Positions 27,532-37,111 of a stretch of 64,000 nt of DNA are shown piece by piece. How positions within the stretch are numbered: the first letter of the stretch is position 1; each line of letters opens with the position of its first letter. Origin of the DNA: an uncultured Lachnospiraceae bacterium (GTDB lineage: Bacteria > Bacillota > Clostridia > Lachnospirales > Lachnospiraceae); assembly GCA_900315945.1 (NCBI GenBank), contig ONAZ01000009.1, positions 1 to 64,000 of the forward strand. Reading direction: 5' to 3'. The translations under genes and the position numbers were made by a program. Below the pieces are notes generated by a model. The model searched no databases and was not told where the DNA came from. It saw only the letters and a list, made by a program, of their open reading frames with translations.

Positions 27532-28167
27532 ATGTTATTTCCTATTCTAGGCATAGTGCTAGTTGGAATGATTGCACTTGCACTAAGATATAGATATCTT
27601 AACAAAAAAATAGATAATGATAATGATGCCTTCTACGAGAGAGAAAGAAAAGCAAATTCTACTCCCGCAAAAGACATATCCAATTTGAAGTTTCTAGAAA
27701 TACCATTAGATAAATTCCCTATTGGTGAAATTGATGATCCAGAAGTCAAAGAAATCGAGAATAGACTCTCAGATCTCTCTGCTAAAGAGATTCTCAATCT
27801 CACAGGGAAAACAAATACTGATTTAAAAGAAGAATATGGTGTGACGAATTTCGAAAAAATGCAACAATATGGTGAAAACTTCAACGACCTTACAATTGCC
27901 TTAGTAGATTACGGCAACGAATTAATGCTAAGGAACAGATACGACGATGCCATTAAAGTCCTAGAGTATGGAATAGCAGTCAAAACTGACATGAGCAAGA
28001 ATTATACGTTGCTAGGAGATTGTTATATGGAGAAGGGACAAGTTAGAAAAATCCAATTCCTTCGTGATCAAGCAGAGCATTATGAAGGAATTATGAAGGA
28101 TAGCATATTAAGACATTTAGATAAGTTAATAGCTTCATCTGATAGCTTAGAAGACTTTCAAGAATAA
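27532..28167 (+). CDS. membrane-anchored protein with TPR-like repeats
   Basis: Function unknown. The 211-residue protein has an N-terminal membrane segment (residues 3-18, FPILGIVLVGMIALAL), a charged middle part and a C-terminal helical region with one or two TPR-like units (NELMLRNRYDDAIKVLEYGIAVKTDMSKNYTLLGDCYMEKGQVRKI). It is a single-gene unit, divergent from the VanW gene and closed by a bidirectional terminator. Confidence 0.7.
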   Translation: MLFPILGIVLVGMIALALRYRYLNKKIDNDNDAFYERERKANSTPAKDISNLKFLEIPLDKFPIGEIDDPEVKEIENRLSDLSAKEILNLTGKTNTDLKEEYGVTNFEKMQQYGENFNDLTIALVDYGNELMLRNRYDDAIKVLEYGIAVKTDMSKNYTLLGDCYMEKGQVRKIQFLRDQAEHYEGIMKDSILRHLDKLIASSDSLEDFQE

Positions 28168-28171
28168 AAAG

Positions 28172-28205
28172 AGCGTAAGTTTGCAAAGTACAAACTTACG
28201 CTTTG
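28172..28205. terminator. bidirectional terminator
   Basis: Perfect 12-bp arms AGCGTAAGTTTG and CAAACTTACGCT with a seven-base loop, between convergent genes; T-rich on both sides. Confidence 0.85.
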
Positions 28206-28207
28206 TT

Positions 28208-29188
28208 TTAGTAATTTTTAAGAATAGCTTTAATATAATCTTTGTATTCATCTCTTACATCTTTAGGACCTTCAATATAGGCTTTATCGCCCAATCCTGA
28301 TAGCCATCCAAAGAACTGAGGACTAACTTCTAATTCTATAGTTACTCTAGACTCATTTCCCTTTTCTATTATATCTATATCATACCCAAATCTGTCAACA
28401 AAGACTCCTACAATAGAATTATCACATACTATTTTTACATTTCTTGTCTCACCTTGATACATGCCGAAGGAGTTTCTAGCAATTGCAGCTATTTTCTTAC
28501 GATCAATACTTGCAATCCCTTCCCTTTCTTCATCAACTTCCTCCACAGAATCCATCTTGTCTACTCTGTAGTATCTAATGTCCTTTCTTTTATCAGAATA
28601 AGCCACAAGGTAATAGTTCTCGTCAAACCACATAAGACAAGCTGGACTTACAATAATATGTTCTCCATCATATCTATATTCTTTTTCCTTTTTCGCATTC
28701 CATCTATAATACCTAAAGGATATTTTACTATTATTATCAATACATCTATAAATTGTATCAATAGCATAGAATGTCTTCTCTCCACGGCCTTGATTCCTAT
28801 TAGGCACTACAACCTGTCTAGATAATTCTCGTGCATCATATACATTTCCAAGACCTGCTATCCTATCAACTAAATCCTTTGCCTTTTTCTCACTAATAAA
28901 ACGCGATGAAGAAATAGCATCAACGAGTAATTTAAGCTCCGCAAGTTCAAAACTTTTATCAGCAATATAGTATCCGCCCTTATACTCTTCAGACTTCTCT
29001 ATATCCAATCCATACTCAAGAAGAATACTGATATCCGAATAGATACTTTTTCTCTCTGCTTCAATACCCATATCGCTTAATCTATCTATTATCTCATTAG
29101 CATTAAGCGGATGATTCTCATCTGTCTCATTTAAAAGAATATTCATAACATATAGAAGTTTTAGCTTTTGACCTGATTTATTAGCCAT
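28208..29188 (-). CDS. WYL-domain transcriptional regulator
   Basis: A 326-residue regulator with an N-terminal winged helix (about residues 8-70: LLYVMNILLNETDENHPLNANEIIDRLSDMGIEAERKSIYSDISILLEYGLDIE) and a WYL domain (about 150-235, FRYYRWNAKKEKEYRYDGEHIIVSPACLMWFDENYYLVAYSD) plus a C-terminal WCX-like extension. WYL proteins respond to ligands or nucleic acid and sometimes control defence or DNA-damage genes; here the neighbours are metabolic or unknown. Confidence 0.85.
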   Translation of the reverse strand: MANKSGQKLKLLYVMNILLNETDENHPLNANEIIDRLSDMGIEAERKSIYSDISILLEYGLDIEKSEEYKGGYYIADKSFELAELKLLVDAISSSRFISEKKAKDLVDRIAGLGNVYDARELSRQVVVPNRNQGRGEKTFYAIDTIYRCIDNNSKISFRYYRWNAKKEKEYRYDGEHIIVSPACLMWFDENYYLVAYSDKRKDIRYYRVDKMDSVEEVDEEREGIASIDRKKIAAIARNSFGMYQGETRNVKIVCDNSIVGVFVDRFGYDIDIIEKGNESRVTIELEVSPQFFGWLSGLGDKAYIEGPKDVRDEYKDYIKAILKNY

Positions 29189-29211
29189 AATTCTCCCCCT
29201 TTATTAGTAAT

Positions 29212-30063
29212 TTAATCTTCAGCAATGAATAATACTCCCAGTGTTCCATATCCACAGTGACTAGCTACAGTTGCCCCTGCATGTGTTATACATATTTCAT
29301 CAAATTTATTAAGACTTTCAATATATTCTCTTACAGCATCTTCTATTTCTTTAGCTACGCCTGTAAAAGTGATGAATACTCTTGTAGAATCTGCCTTTAG
29401 AATTGCCTCTTCCATGTCTTTTGCATATTCTAGTACTACCCTGTTGTACTTTCCTCTATACTTCTTTCCAACCTGCATCGCGCCATCTACTACTTCTATT
29501 CTAGGATGAAGCTTAAGGGCAGATCCTGCAAAGGCTGCTGCTCCAGAACACCTTCCTCCACGATGAAGATAAGTAAGTGTGTCAACTACGAAGCTTGCTC
29601 TTACCTTAGGTATTAATTCATCAATGCCCTTTAATATATCTTCTCTTGACATATTCTTCTGTGCCATCTCTGCTGCTTTACATACAAGAAGACCTATTCC
29701 GGTTGATAGATTCTTCGAATCCACTACACTTATTCTGTCTTCCGCTTCTATTTCCTCTGCAGCAATTCTCATTACATTTCCAGAGGTTGACATTGATTGT
29801 GATATTGAAAATGCAATTATCTCATCACCAGCATCTATTACAGGTTGAAATAGAGATGTAGCATCTTCTACAGAAGGTGCAGAAGTCTTTGGTGTAGTTT
29901 TATTATCATCTGACCATTTGAATAATTCATCTAAAGTAATATTCACTCCATCTTTATACTCTTTTTCGCCTAATAATACATGAAGCGGAAGAATTAATAT
30001 ATTAAATCTTTTTATAAGTTCAGGTGATAAATCACATGTACTGTCTGCTACTATTCTAACCAT
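29212..30063 (-). CDS. DegV-family fatty-acid-binding protein
   Basis: A 283-residue DegV/FakB-type protein: IVADSTCDLSPELIKRFNILILPLHVLLGEKEYKDG at the N-terminus, TSAPSVEDATSLFQP, and the conserved FVVDTLTYLHRGGRCSGAAAFAG. Such proteins bind a fatty acid for phosphorylation by FakA. The fakA gene is not in the window. It lies 9 bp after the nuclease gene. Confidence 0.9.
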   Translation of the reverse strand: MVRIVADSTCDLSPELIKRFNILILPLHVLLGEKEYKDGVNITLDELFKWSDDNKTTPKTSAPSVEDATSLFQPVIDAGDEIIAFSISQSMSTSGNVMRIAAEEIEAEDRISVVDSKNLSTGIGLLVCKAAEMAQKNMSREDILKGIDELIPKVRASFVVDTLTYLHRGGRCSGAAAFAGSALKLHPRIEVVDGAMQVGKKYRGKYNRVVLEYAKDMEEAILKADSTRVFITFTGVAKEIEDAVREYIESLNKFDEICITHAGATVASHCGYGTLGVLFIAED

Positions 30064-30072
30064 CTTATCCTC

Positions 30073-30705
30073 CTAGCTTTTTCGACGCCTTTTGTATTTT
30101 CGTTTACGTCTTGCTTTCTTGCCATTATTCTTTCTATACTCATTTATCCTATCTGCTATTGTATCGTAATCTCTCTCGAATAACTCTACTAAGAACTGCT
30201 TCTGAAGTATATCATGAGATACATTCTCCACTATCTTATCCCCCACAAACCTTTTTGATTTCTGCTTGTAGGCCGGCATATTATTAATCTCTAGAATATG
30301 AGCAAGTTCAAATCTCCACAGAATCTCTATCTTACGACTCCAATCCACATTAGGATTAGTCTGTGGTTCTCTTAAGAAATAAAAATCTAAGCCACCTTGA
30401 ATTTCTTCTACGGTAATAATTCCCCAATAGTCTGGCACATGTTCAATGATGTGATTACCATGGCTGCTACCTACAACAACATAATTATAATCATAGTAAT
30501 AATCATAATATTTCACCTGTCTAGATAACCTTGCGTAAGTATCAGCGTCGCTTTTAATCTCTATACCATATATGGCATCTTCTGTAATCATAACAGCATC
30601 AGCTCTAGCGCCACCTATTATTTTCTCTTCAAATATACGAGACTTTCCATACTTTTCTTCTAATAGTTCAAATAATGGCTCTCTTATATCTTTGTCATAT
30701 AACAT
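30073..30705 (-). CDS. sce7726-type PD-(D/E)XK nuclease-like protein
   Basis: A 210-residue protein whose N-terminal half has a restriction-nuclease-like core: Asp in GGARADAVMI, then GIEIKSDADTYARLSRQVKYYDYYYDYNYVVVG, which matches the D-x(n)-ExK layout. The C-terminus is very basic (KKARRKRKYKRRRKS), fit for nucleic-acid binding. It lies between degV and a DUF975 gene with 1-9 bp gaps, so it is part of an ordinary operon and not an obvious defence island. Function unknown. Confidence 0.7.
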   Translation of the reverse strand: MLYDKDIREPLFELLEEKYGKSRIFEEKIIGGARADAVMITEDAIYGIEIKSDADTYARLSRQVKYYDYYYDYNYVVVGSSHGNHIIEHVPDYWGIITVEEIQGGLDFYFLREPQTNPNVDWSRKIEILWRFELAHILEINNMPAYKQKSKRFVGDKIVENVSHDILQKQFLVELFERDYDTIADRINEYRKNNGKKARRKRKYKRRRKS

Positions 30706-30706
30706 T

Positions 30707-31645
30707 TTATGACTCTAATTTTTCTTTCTTAATTGCACGATACAAGTTAGCATCAGTAGCAAAATAATATGGATTAACATAGAATAATCCAAGTATTCCA
30801 CATGTAAGTGAATTAAGAATAAACCATCCAATAAATGATAGATCTAATACGAAAGCATTCCATTTATTACCCATCATCATTTCCTTACTCTTCTTAAAAG
30901 CTTCCTTGTGTGTCATACTAGGATTCTCTGCAATAAGATATGGCATCATTCTATATTCGTATAATTTGATTATTCCTGGAATAATAAACAATAACGACCA
31001 TAAGAAAACAAATAAATCTCTTAAAAATAATGTCTTAACGTTATTCATATACTTATTCTTAAATCCGTTTCCAAGATCCTTCAAATCAGCTGGTCTTTCG
31101 TAAGCATTTAAGAATAATGACTGACAACCAAGAATTATAGGATTAATCAAAAATGCTTTGAATACAAATGCAATAGCCAAGGATATAATTGATATAATAA
31201 GAACCACGATAACAATCATAACAATAGACATGCCCATGAATCCATAAGCCGCTGCCTTACTGTTATCCCAAGTACCATAATCACCATTTATGTTCTTATT
31301 TATTCCTTTTTCTATCTCTTTCTCGATTCTGTCCTCTAGTTCATCAGTATTATCAATACCTTGTACATAGACTCTAGAAATATCTCCATCTTCATCAGTT
31401 ATCTTCAGATAATCAGTCTTATCATTAACTGTTGATACAGTCTGATATTCATAATGTTTGTGCTTATTGGAATTCTTGCTACCAAATAAGCCCGAAAATC
31501 CACCTACAAATCCGGAGATAGTACCACCTAGACCACCTGATACTATAATAATAATCAAACCTGCAAGTACCATTTTCCAATAGTTTTCTGAATTAAATGT
31601 AAATACTTTCTTTGCTTCCTCTTTTAATTTTGGTCTACTCCACAT
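30707..31645 (-). CDS. DUF975 integral membrane protein
   Basis: A 312-residue membrane protein with the DUF975 layout: basic start MWSRPKLKEEAKKVF, a first hydrophobic segment, a soluble insert of about 100 residues, then a bundle with ERPADLKDLGNGF, YEYRMMPYLIAENPSMTHKEAFKKSKEMMMGNKWNAFVLDLSFIGWFILN and FYVNPYYFATDANLYRAI. The ATG at 31645 follows GGAG by eight bases and is preferred over an upstream GTG. Function unknown; it is a paralogue of the N-terminal half of the gene at 13818. Confidence 0.8.
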   Translation of the reverse strand: MWSRPKLKEEAKKVFTFNSENYWKMVLAGLIIIIVSGGLGGTISGFVGGFSGLFGSKNSNKHKHYEYQTVSTVNDKTDYLKITDEDGDISRVYVQGIDNTDELEDRIEKEIEKGINKNINGDYGTWDNSKAAAYGFMGMSIVMIVIVVLIISIISLAIAFVFKAFLINPIILGCQSLFLNAYERPADLKDLGNGFKNKYMNNVKTLFLRDLFVFLWSLLFIIPGIIKLYEYRMMPYLIAENPSMTHKEAFKKSKEMMMGNKWNAFVLDLSFIGWFILNSLTCGILGLFYVNPYYFATDANLYRAIKKEKLES

Positions 31646-31665
31646 ACAAATCACTCCTTTATTTT

Positions 31666-32859
31666 TTAAGCAGTAGCCTCTTTTTCTGGTTTGTCTTTAA
31701 ACGCTACCTTAAGCAATATCGGTGTTATTAATGTTGTAACAATAACCATAATTACAATAGGCGCAAACAATTCGCCGTCTATAAGTCCTACTTGCTGACC
31801 TTTAGAAGCAACAATAAGGGCCACTTCTCCACGGCTCACCATTCCCACACCAACTTGTATTGACTCTTTCCAACTGAACTTGCTTGCTCTTGCTCCAAGG
31901 CCGCAACCAAAAAGCTTTGATATAATAGCAACAAGTGTAAGAATTATCGCAAATATCCACATATTCAAGCCCATTCCTGAGAAGGTTGCTTTAATACCTA
32001 TACTTGCGAAGAAAATCATACTAAAGAAATGGTTATTAATAGTCTCTACTCTATGATCTAAGTAATCGCTTATCTTAGAATTACAAAGCATCAGTCCTGC
32101 AAAATACGCACCTGTAATGTCAGCAATTCCAAACAATTCTTCTGATCCAAATGCTAAAATAAAGCAAAATGCCATTCCAAAAATAGATGCTCTCCTCTTA
32201 CCATCTCTAGTAGCAAGAAAGCCTTCAGAGAATTTAACGATGATATATAATACAACAAGAACGACAGCATATATACCTATCTTAATAAATACACTTCCAA
32301 TCTCTACAGATGGATCCGCCATACTTGTAACAATTGTAAGGACAATAATACCAAGAATATCGTCAATAACAGCCGCCCCAAGAATAGTCGTTCCGACGGC
32401 CCCTTTTAACTTGCCCATTTCTCTAAGTGTCTGGACCGTTATACTAACAGAGGTTGCCGTCAGCACAACACCTACAAATATACACTTCAAAAGCTCTGTA
32501 CTCTCCATTATATTCTCATGGAAAAACAGTGCATAAGAACCTGCACCTAAGCCAAGTGGTACAACAACACCTATAGCTGCAACTATAAAAGACGCAAGAG
32601 CGTTACTCTTAAGTTCCTTAATGTCAGTCTCTAGTCCTGCTCCATACATTAGAAGAACAACACCAACTTCTGCAGCATACTCTAAAAACACACCACTGTC
32701 ACCTTCAAAATTAACTATTCCTATTAGCGAAGGCCCAATTATTATTCCAGCAATTAATGCTCCTACAACTTCTGGTAAATGAATCTTCTTACACAAAATA
32801 CCAAGTAGTTTTGTGGCAACAAAGATTAATGCTATTTCCAGCAAAAAATAATATTCCAT
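31666..32859 (-). CDS. CPA2-type cation/proton antiporter
   Basis: Monovalent cation:proton antiporter of about 397 residues with 12 to 13 hydrophobic segments. Typical CPA2 segments are LGILCKKIHLPEVVGALIAGIIIGPSLIG, ATSVSITVQTLREMG and the ion-site region GAAVIDDILGIIVL with its Asp pair; later MVSRGEVALIVASKG. There is no soluble TrkA or RCK domain. The ATG at 32859 (MEYYFLLEIALIF) lies just after AGTGAGG; an earlier ATG at 32877 lacks a ribosome site. Ion choice (Na or K) is not resolvable. Confidence 0.85.
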   Translation of the reverse strand: MEYYFLLEIALIFVATKLLGILCKKIHLPEVVGALIAGIIIGPSLIGIVNFEGDSGVFLEYAAEVGVVLLMYGAGLETDIKELKSNALASFIVAAIGVVVPLGLGAGSYALFFHENIMESTELLKCIFVGVVLTATSVSITVQTLREMGKLKGAVGTTILGAAVIDDILGIIVLTIVTSMADPSVEIGSVFIKIGIYAVVLVVLYIIVKFSEGFLATRDGKRRASIFGMAFCFILAFGSEELFGIADITGAYFAGLMLCNSKISDYLDHRVETINNHFFSMIFFASIGIKATFSGMGLNMWIFAIILTLVAIISKLFGCGLGARASKFSWKESIQVGVGMVSRGEVALIVASKGQQVGLIDGELFAPIVIMVIVTTLITPILLKVAFKDKPEKEATA

Positions 32860-32908
32860 TTCCTCACTCTCTTTCATTTATAGTTTTTTATCATAACTAA
32901 TAATATAT

Positions 32909-32940
32909 AACAAAAGAGCATATTTTTCAATATGCTCTTT
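32909..32940 (-). terminator. terminator after murI
   Basis: Arms AAAGAGCATAT and ATATGCTCTTT with a short loop; minus-strand T tract beyond. Confidence 0.8.
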
Positions 32941-32968
32941 CCTATATATGTGTCATTATTAGTACATA

Positions 32969-33835
32969 TTATTCCATGTTTAGTAGTTCATAACACAAGT
33001 CTATTTTATCTGTGGAATCTATACTGTTATGAAACACAACGTCACCTATATCAGTACTATCTGTAAGTATTCCTGCTTCCTGTATACGTCTTCTCATCTC
33101 CCTAGCAGTACCTTCGCTTCCATCAAATACTCTAACACCCGGACCTAGTATTTGTCTTATTGTATCTTGCACAAAAGGATAATGGGTACATCCTAGAACA
33201 ACTGAATCAATAGTTCCATTCCTATATGGCAACAAAAGTTCTTCTAAGAACTTTTTAACTTCAGGTGTCTTAGCTTTACCTTCTTCAACATATTCCATAA
33301 GACCAGGACAAGGAAGTCCATAAATCGTTGCCTTATCTTCATACTTCTCAAACAACATCCTAAACTTTTCTTCTTTTATAGTCATAGGCGTTGCAAGTAC
33401 AAGAACTCTAGGATGCCTCTTATATAATGATGCAGGTTTTAAAGCCGGTTCTATTCCAACTAATGGAAGATAAGGGTATTTTTCTCTCAAAGGTCTTACA
33501 GCCGCTGAAGTAGCAGAATTACATGCTATAGCACAAGCCTTTACAGGATAAGCCATAAACTCTTCCACTTTATTTATAGTAAGTCTTCGTACCTCTTCTG
33601 TACTCTTTGTACCATAGGGAGCATTCTTGGAATCGCCAAAATATATATAATCCTCATTTGGCATTATCTTAACCATTTCTCTTAGAACACTTATTCCACC
33701 AACACCAGAATCAAATACAGCAATTGGCTTATGTTTGAGATCAAATTCCTCTTTGTGATTTACCACAAATTCGTATTTCTTCTCAATATCATTTATTCGA
33801 TTGTACTCATCTAATATTACTCTATCAACATCCAT
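32969..33835 (-). CDS. murI: glutamate racemase
   Basis: Makes D-glutamate for peptidoglycan. All landmarks are present: AVFDSGVGGISVLREM, YFGDSKNAPYGTKS, the first catalytic Cys in AIACNSATSAAVRPL and the second in GCTHYPFVQD. The core enzyme starts near residue 37; about 36 residues precede it (MDVDRVILDEYNRINDIEKKYEFVVNHKEEF), an unusual N-terminal helix. The start at 33835 has a ribosome site AAGG, so the extension seems real. Confidence 0.9.
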   Translation of the reverse strand: MDVDRVILDEYNRINDIEKKYEFVVNHKEEFDLKHKPIAVFDSGVGGISVLREMVKIMPNEDYIYFGDSKNAPYGTKSTEEVRRLTINKVEEFMAYPVKACAIACNSATSAAVRPLREKYPYLPLVGIEPALKPASLYKRHPRVLVLATPMTIKEEKFRMLFEKYEDKATIYGLPCPGLMEYVEEGKAKTPEVKKFLEELLLPYRNGTIDSVVLGCTHYPFVQDTIRQILGPGVRVFDGSEGTAREMRRRIQEAGILTDSTDIGDVVFHNSIDSTDKIDLCYELLNME

Positions 33836-33868
33836 CCTTATAGTCCTTCTAAATTAGCTGGATATTCA

Positions 33869-33896
33869 AAAAAGCAAGACCGTTAAGGTCTTGCTT
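33869..33896 (-). terminator. terminator of the ribosomal protein operon
   Basis: Hairpin AAGCAAGACC/GGTCTTGCTT directly downstream of rplQ, followed by six T residues on the minus strand. Confidence 0.9.
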
Positions 33897-33906
33897 ACAT
33901 TATTGA

Positions 33907-34425
33907 TTAAACAAGTTCAAGAACTACTTCTAATGCTCCATCACCTTTACGTTGTCCAATCTTGATGATTCTTGTATATCCACCATTGCGATCAGCATAT
34001 TTTGGTGCAATCTCATCAAATAACTTATTAGGCATATCTACCTTCTTCATCTTCTTTCCTTCACCCTCTTGTACTGGATAAAGAACCTTTAACATCTCTC
34101 TACGAGCATGTAATCTAGAAGGTTGATCCTTCTTAATAGTCTTATCTACTGTATCATATACAGTTACTTTCTTACCATCTACAACTTCTTTAACACGTCT
34201 GCCAGTCTTGTCTTTACGAGCAACCTTAGCTTGAACTGTTACTTCTTCGAAGTTATCCTTCTCTTTAACTGCAAGTGCGATTAAACCATCTGCAATCTTA
34301 GATACTTCCTTAGCCTTAGCCTCTGTTGTAACAATTCTTCCATGATATAGAAGTTGTGTTACCTGACCACGAAGTAAAGCCTTTCTTTGTGATGATGTTC
34401 TACTTAATTTTCTATACTTTGCCAT
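33907..34425 (-). CDS. rplQ: 50S ribosomal protein L17 with insertion
   Basis: Lines the polypeptide exit side of the large subunit. At 172 residues it is about 45-50 longer than most bacterial L17 (roughly 118-127). The ends are canonical ([26 protein letters not shown] and [36 protein letters not shown]). The extra sequence is a lysine-rich segment at about residues 55-100, with a second short one at 118-128. Last gene of the operon, separated from rpoA by a 214-bp hairpin-rich gap. Confidence 0.95.
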   Translation of the reverse strand: MAKYRKLSRTSSQRKALLRGQVTQLLYHGRIVTTEAKAKEVSKIADGLIALAVKEKDNFEEVTVQAKVARKDKTGRRVKEVVDGKKVTVYDTVDKTIKKDQPSRLHARREMLKVLYPVQEGEGKKMKKVDMPNKLFDEIAPKYADRNGGYTRIIKIGQRKGDGALEVVLELV

Positions 34426-34639
34426 TTTCTATTCCTCCTTAAATGCCAATACAAGTAAAAAATGCGTCTTGCGTCTTACTCCTTGCTGCCTATGCCTAGC
34501 ATAACGCAGCACCGCCAGCCCTTGTAAGCTAAGCTTACTATTTAGGCAAGCGTCCTTGTTTACACCTAAGAATCTAGAAGACTACGCCTGCGGTCTTACT
34601 AGTCTCCCAGTTTCCTATTATGTTTTTTACAAAAGTCTC
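34426..34639 (-). other. hairpin-rich gap between rpoA and rplQ
   Basis: No open frame is convincing here. On the transcribed strand there are at least two strong hairpins. One has CTAG and AAGAC arms answered by GTCTT and CTAG (about 34568-34604). The other has arms TGCTGC and GCAGCA with inner TATGC/GCATA (about 34483-34510). Between them is the palindrome GTAAGCTTAGCTTAC. They may be processing or pausing sites. The rplQ ribosome site GGAGG closes the gap. Confidence 0.5.
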
Positions 34640-35593
34640 CTAGTCATTCTCTCTTGCTAGTGATACTCCAAGTTCACGTAGTTTATCTACGATTTCATCA
34701 AGTGATTTTCTTCCAAGATTTCTAACCTTAGATAACTCTGAATATGTCTTATTAGTAAGTTCAGCAACAGTATTGATGTTTGCTCTCTTAAGACAATTGT
34801 ATGAACGAACTGTAAGCTCTAAGTCGTCAATGCTCTTATCGTTTGCAACAGGAGATTCAACGTCTTCTTGAACATTCATTACTTCAGCATTTGCTGCAAC
34901 CTCTGAAATATCAATAAATAATTTCAAATGCTCTGACATTACCTTTGCTGCCAAACTAATCGCATCATCAGGAGCCATTGTTCCATTAGTATAAACTTCT
35001 AATGTAAGTTTATCGAAATCAGTAACGTTTCCTACACGAGTGTTCTCAACCTTAATGTTAACTCTTTCAATTGGAGTGTAGATAGAATCTACAGCTATTA
35101 CACCAATTGGAGTATCTTCTGTCTTGTTCTTCTCTGCAGGCACATATCCACGTCCCTTAGTAATTGTAAGCTCCATAAAGAACTTTGCACCAGGTCCGCA
35201 TGTTGCAATAACAAGATCAGGGTTAATAACTTCTATATCTCCGCCAAATACGATGTCAGAAGCTCTTACAACTCCTTCGCCCTGATACTCTACATATGCA
35301 AGTACAGGTTCATCTGAATCACCATTGTCACGAAGCTCAAGTTCCTTTACGTTCATAACGATTTCAGTAACATCTTCTTTAACACCTTCAATTGTGCTTA
35401 ACTCATGAAGGACATTATCCATCTTGATCTGGCTTACTGCCGTACCAGGAAGAGTGGAAAGCATAATTCTTCTAAGGGAATTACCAAGTGTTGTACCATA
35501 ACCTCTCTCTAATGGCTCAACAACAAATTTTCCATACTTCTTGTCTTCTGAAATCTCTGCGATTTCAATGTTAGGTTTATTAAAATTAAACAT
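34640..35593 (-). CDS. rpoA: RNA polymerase alpha subunit
   Basis: 317 residues: N-terminal assembly domain (1-230; LERGYGTTLGNSLRRIMLSTLPG) and the DNA- and UP-element-binding C-terminal domain (about 250-310; LELTVRSYNCLKRANINTVAELTNKTYSELSKVRNLGRKSLDEIVDKL). Normal length and position after rpsD. Confidence 0.98.
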   Translation of the reverse strand: MFNFNKPNIEIAEISEDKKYGKFVVEPLERGYGTTLGNSLRRIMLSTLPGTAVSQIKMDNVLHELSTIEGVKEDVTEIVMNVKELELRDNGDSDEPVLAYVEYQGEGVVRASDIVFGGDIEVINPDLVIATCGPGAKFFMELTITKGRGYVPAEKNKTEDTPIGVIAVDSIYTPIERVNIKVENTRVGNVTDFDKLTLEVYTNGTMAPDDAISLAAKVMSEHLKLFIDISEVAANAEVMNVQEDVESPVANDKSIDDLELTVRSYNCLKRANINTVAELTNKTYSELSKVRNLGRKSLDEIVDKLRELGVSLAREND

Positions 35594-35623
35594 TTAAAAT
35601 CCTCCATTTCCCCGAAACACTTA

Positions 35624-36217
35624 TTATTTAGAATATAACTCGACGATAAGCATTTCATCAACTGGTACATCGATTTGATCTCTTGTAGGCATTTCCTTTA
35701 CAGTACCCTGTAAATTATCTGCATCTACATCAAGCCAATCTGGAACGATTCTTCCACCTGTAACTTCAGTGATTTCTTTAAATCTTTGAATGTTCTTGCT
35801 CTTCTCACGAACTTCAATAACATCTCCAGCCTTAACAAGATAAGATGGAATGTTAACGCTCTTACCATTAACTAAGAACATCTTATGGTCAACAACTTGT
35901 CTAGCTTCCTTACGAGTTCTAGCAAATCCCATACGGAAAACAACATTATCAAGTCTAGACTCAAGGATAATCATAAGGTTTTCACCAGTCATACCCTTCT
36001 TCTTGTCAGCTTTCTCATAATAATTTCTAAAAGGCTTCTCCATTACTCCATAGATGAACTTAGCCTTTTGCTTTTCTCTAAGTTGAAGTCCATACTCAGA
36101 CTTTTTACGTCCTGTTCTATTTGACTTTCTTCTTGATTTCTTATCATATCCTAGATATACAGGATCAAGGTCTAATGATCTGCATCTCTTGAGGACAGGT
36201 GTTTTATTAACTGCCAT
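35624..36217 (-). CDS. rpsD: 30S ribosomal protein S4
   Basis: 197 residues, a primary 16S rRNA binder that starts small-subunit assembly. It has the S4 RNA-binding domain (about residues 88-150; [50 protein letters not shown]). No cysteine zinc motif is seen at the N-terminus, so this is the zinc-free form. In Firmicutes S4 often feeds back on its own mRNA. Confidence 0.97.
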   Translation of the reverse strand: MAVNKTPVLKRCRSLDLDPVYLGYDKKSRRKSNRTGRKKSEYGLQLREKQKAKFIYGVMEKPFRNYYEKADKKKGMTGENLMIILESRLDNVVFRMGFARTRKEARQVVDHKMFLVNGKSVNIPSYLVKAGDVIEVREKSKNIQRFKEITEVTGGRIVPDWLDVDADNLQGTVKEMPTRDQIDVPVDEMLIVELYSK

Positions 36218-36235
36218 ATTAGATAATCCCTCCTA

Positions 36236-36628
36236 TTAAACTCTTCTACGCTTTGGTGGACGACATCCGTTATGTGGAACAGGTGTAACGTCAGTAATTG
36301 ATGTTACGTCAATGCCACATGCATTAAGAGCACGAATTGCTGCTTCTCTTCCTGAACCAGGTCCCTTTACGAATACGTCTACTGTCTTTAATCCATGAAC
36401 GAGTGCAGCATTTGCTGCTGTCTCAGCTGCCATCTGTGCAGCATATGGAGTAGATTTCTTTGAACCTCTAAATCCTAGACCACCAGCACTTGCCCATGAT
36501 AGAGCATTTCCCTGTGCATCTGTTAGTGTAACAATTGTATTATTAAAAGATGCCTGGATATGTGCCTGTCCGCGTTCAACGTTTTTCTTTACACGCTTTT
36601 TTGTTGATTTCTTTGCAACTTTAGCCAT
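36236..36628 (-). CDS. rpsK: 30S ribosomal protein S11
   Basis: 130 residues on the platform of the small subunit, with the conserved [46 protein letters not shown] and the C-terminal [18 protein letters not shown]. It follows rpsM after a 114-bp gap holding a structured element. Confidence 0.98.
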   Translation of the reverse strand: MAKVAKKSTKKRVKKNVERGQAHIQASFNNTIVTLTDAQGNALSWASAGGLGFRGSKKSTPYAAQMAAETAANAALVHGLKTVDVFVKGPGSGREAAIRALNACGIDVTSITDVTPVPHNGCRPPKRRRV

Positions 36629-36673
36629 ATCTAAACTAACCTACTTTCTTTAATTCTTTACAAACTCTACATA

Positions 36674-36742
36674 CAACATTACTATGTAATGTATCTTCGT
36701 CATAATAATCTATCCCTTCTTCATAGGGATTATAATCATGAC
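36674..36742 (-). repeat. two-hairpin element, copy 3 (behind rpsM stop)
   Basis: Starts with no gap after the rpsM TAA. On the transcribed strand it reads GTCAT, a long imperfect stem, ATGAC, the linker GAAGAT, then hairpin ACATTAC-ATA-GTAATGT and TTG. This is the same plan as the elements behind rpsH and rplW but with different paired bases. Confidence 0.6.
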
Positions 36743-37111
36743 TTATTTCTTCTTACCAGCAACAGTTCTCTTTGGACCCTTGCGAGTTCTAGCATTAGTC
36801 TTAGTCTTCTGTCCACGAACAGGAAGTCCCTTTCTATGACGAATGCCTCGATAACATCCAATTTCCTGAAGTCTCTTAATATTAAGTGCAATTTCTCTTC
36901 TCAAATCACCTTCTACTGTCATTGTTTCATCAACAACTGCACTTATTCTCTTAACTTCATCATCTGTTAAATCTTTTACACGTGTATCAGGGCTAACCTT
37001 AGCAGCCTCAAGAATCTTATTAGAGCTTACTCTTCCGATTCCATAGATGTATGTTAAGCCAATCTCAACACGTTTTTCTCTTGGTAAATCTACACCTGCA
37101 ATACGAGCCAT
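36743..37111 (-). CDS. rpsM: 30S ribosomal protein S13
   Basis: 122 residues at the head of the small subunit, contacting 50S. Typical N-terminus [34 protein letters not shown] with helix-hairpin-helix, and basic tail [25 protein letters not shown] 250-bp untranslated gap precedes it. Confidence 0.98.
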   Translation of the reverse strand: MARIAGVDLPREKRVEIGLTYIYGIGRVSSNKILEAAKVSPDTRVKDLTDDEVKRISAVVDETMTVEGDLRREIALNIKRLQEIGCYRGIRHRKGLPVRGQKTKTNARTRKGPKRTVAGKKK

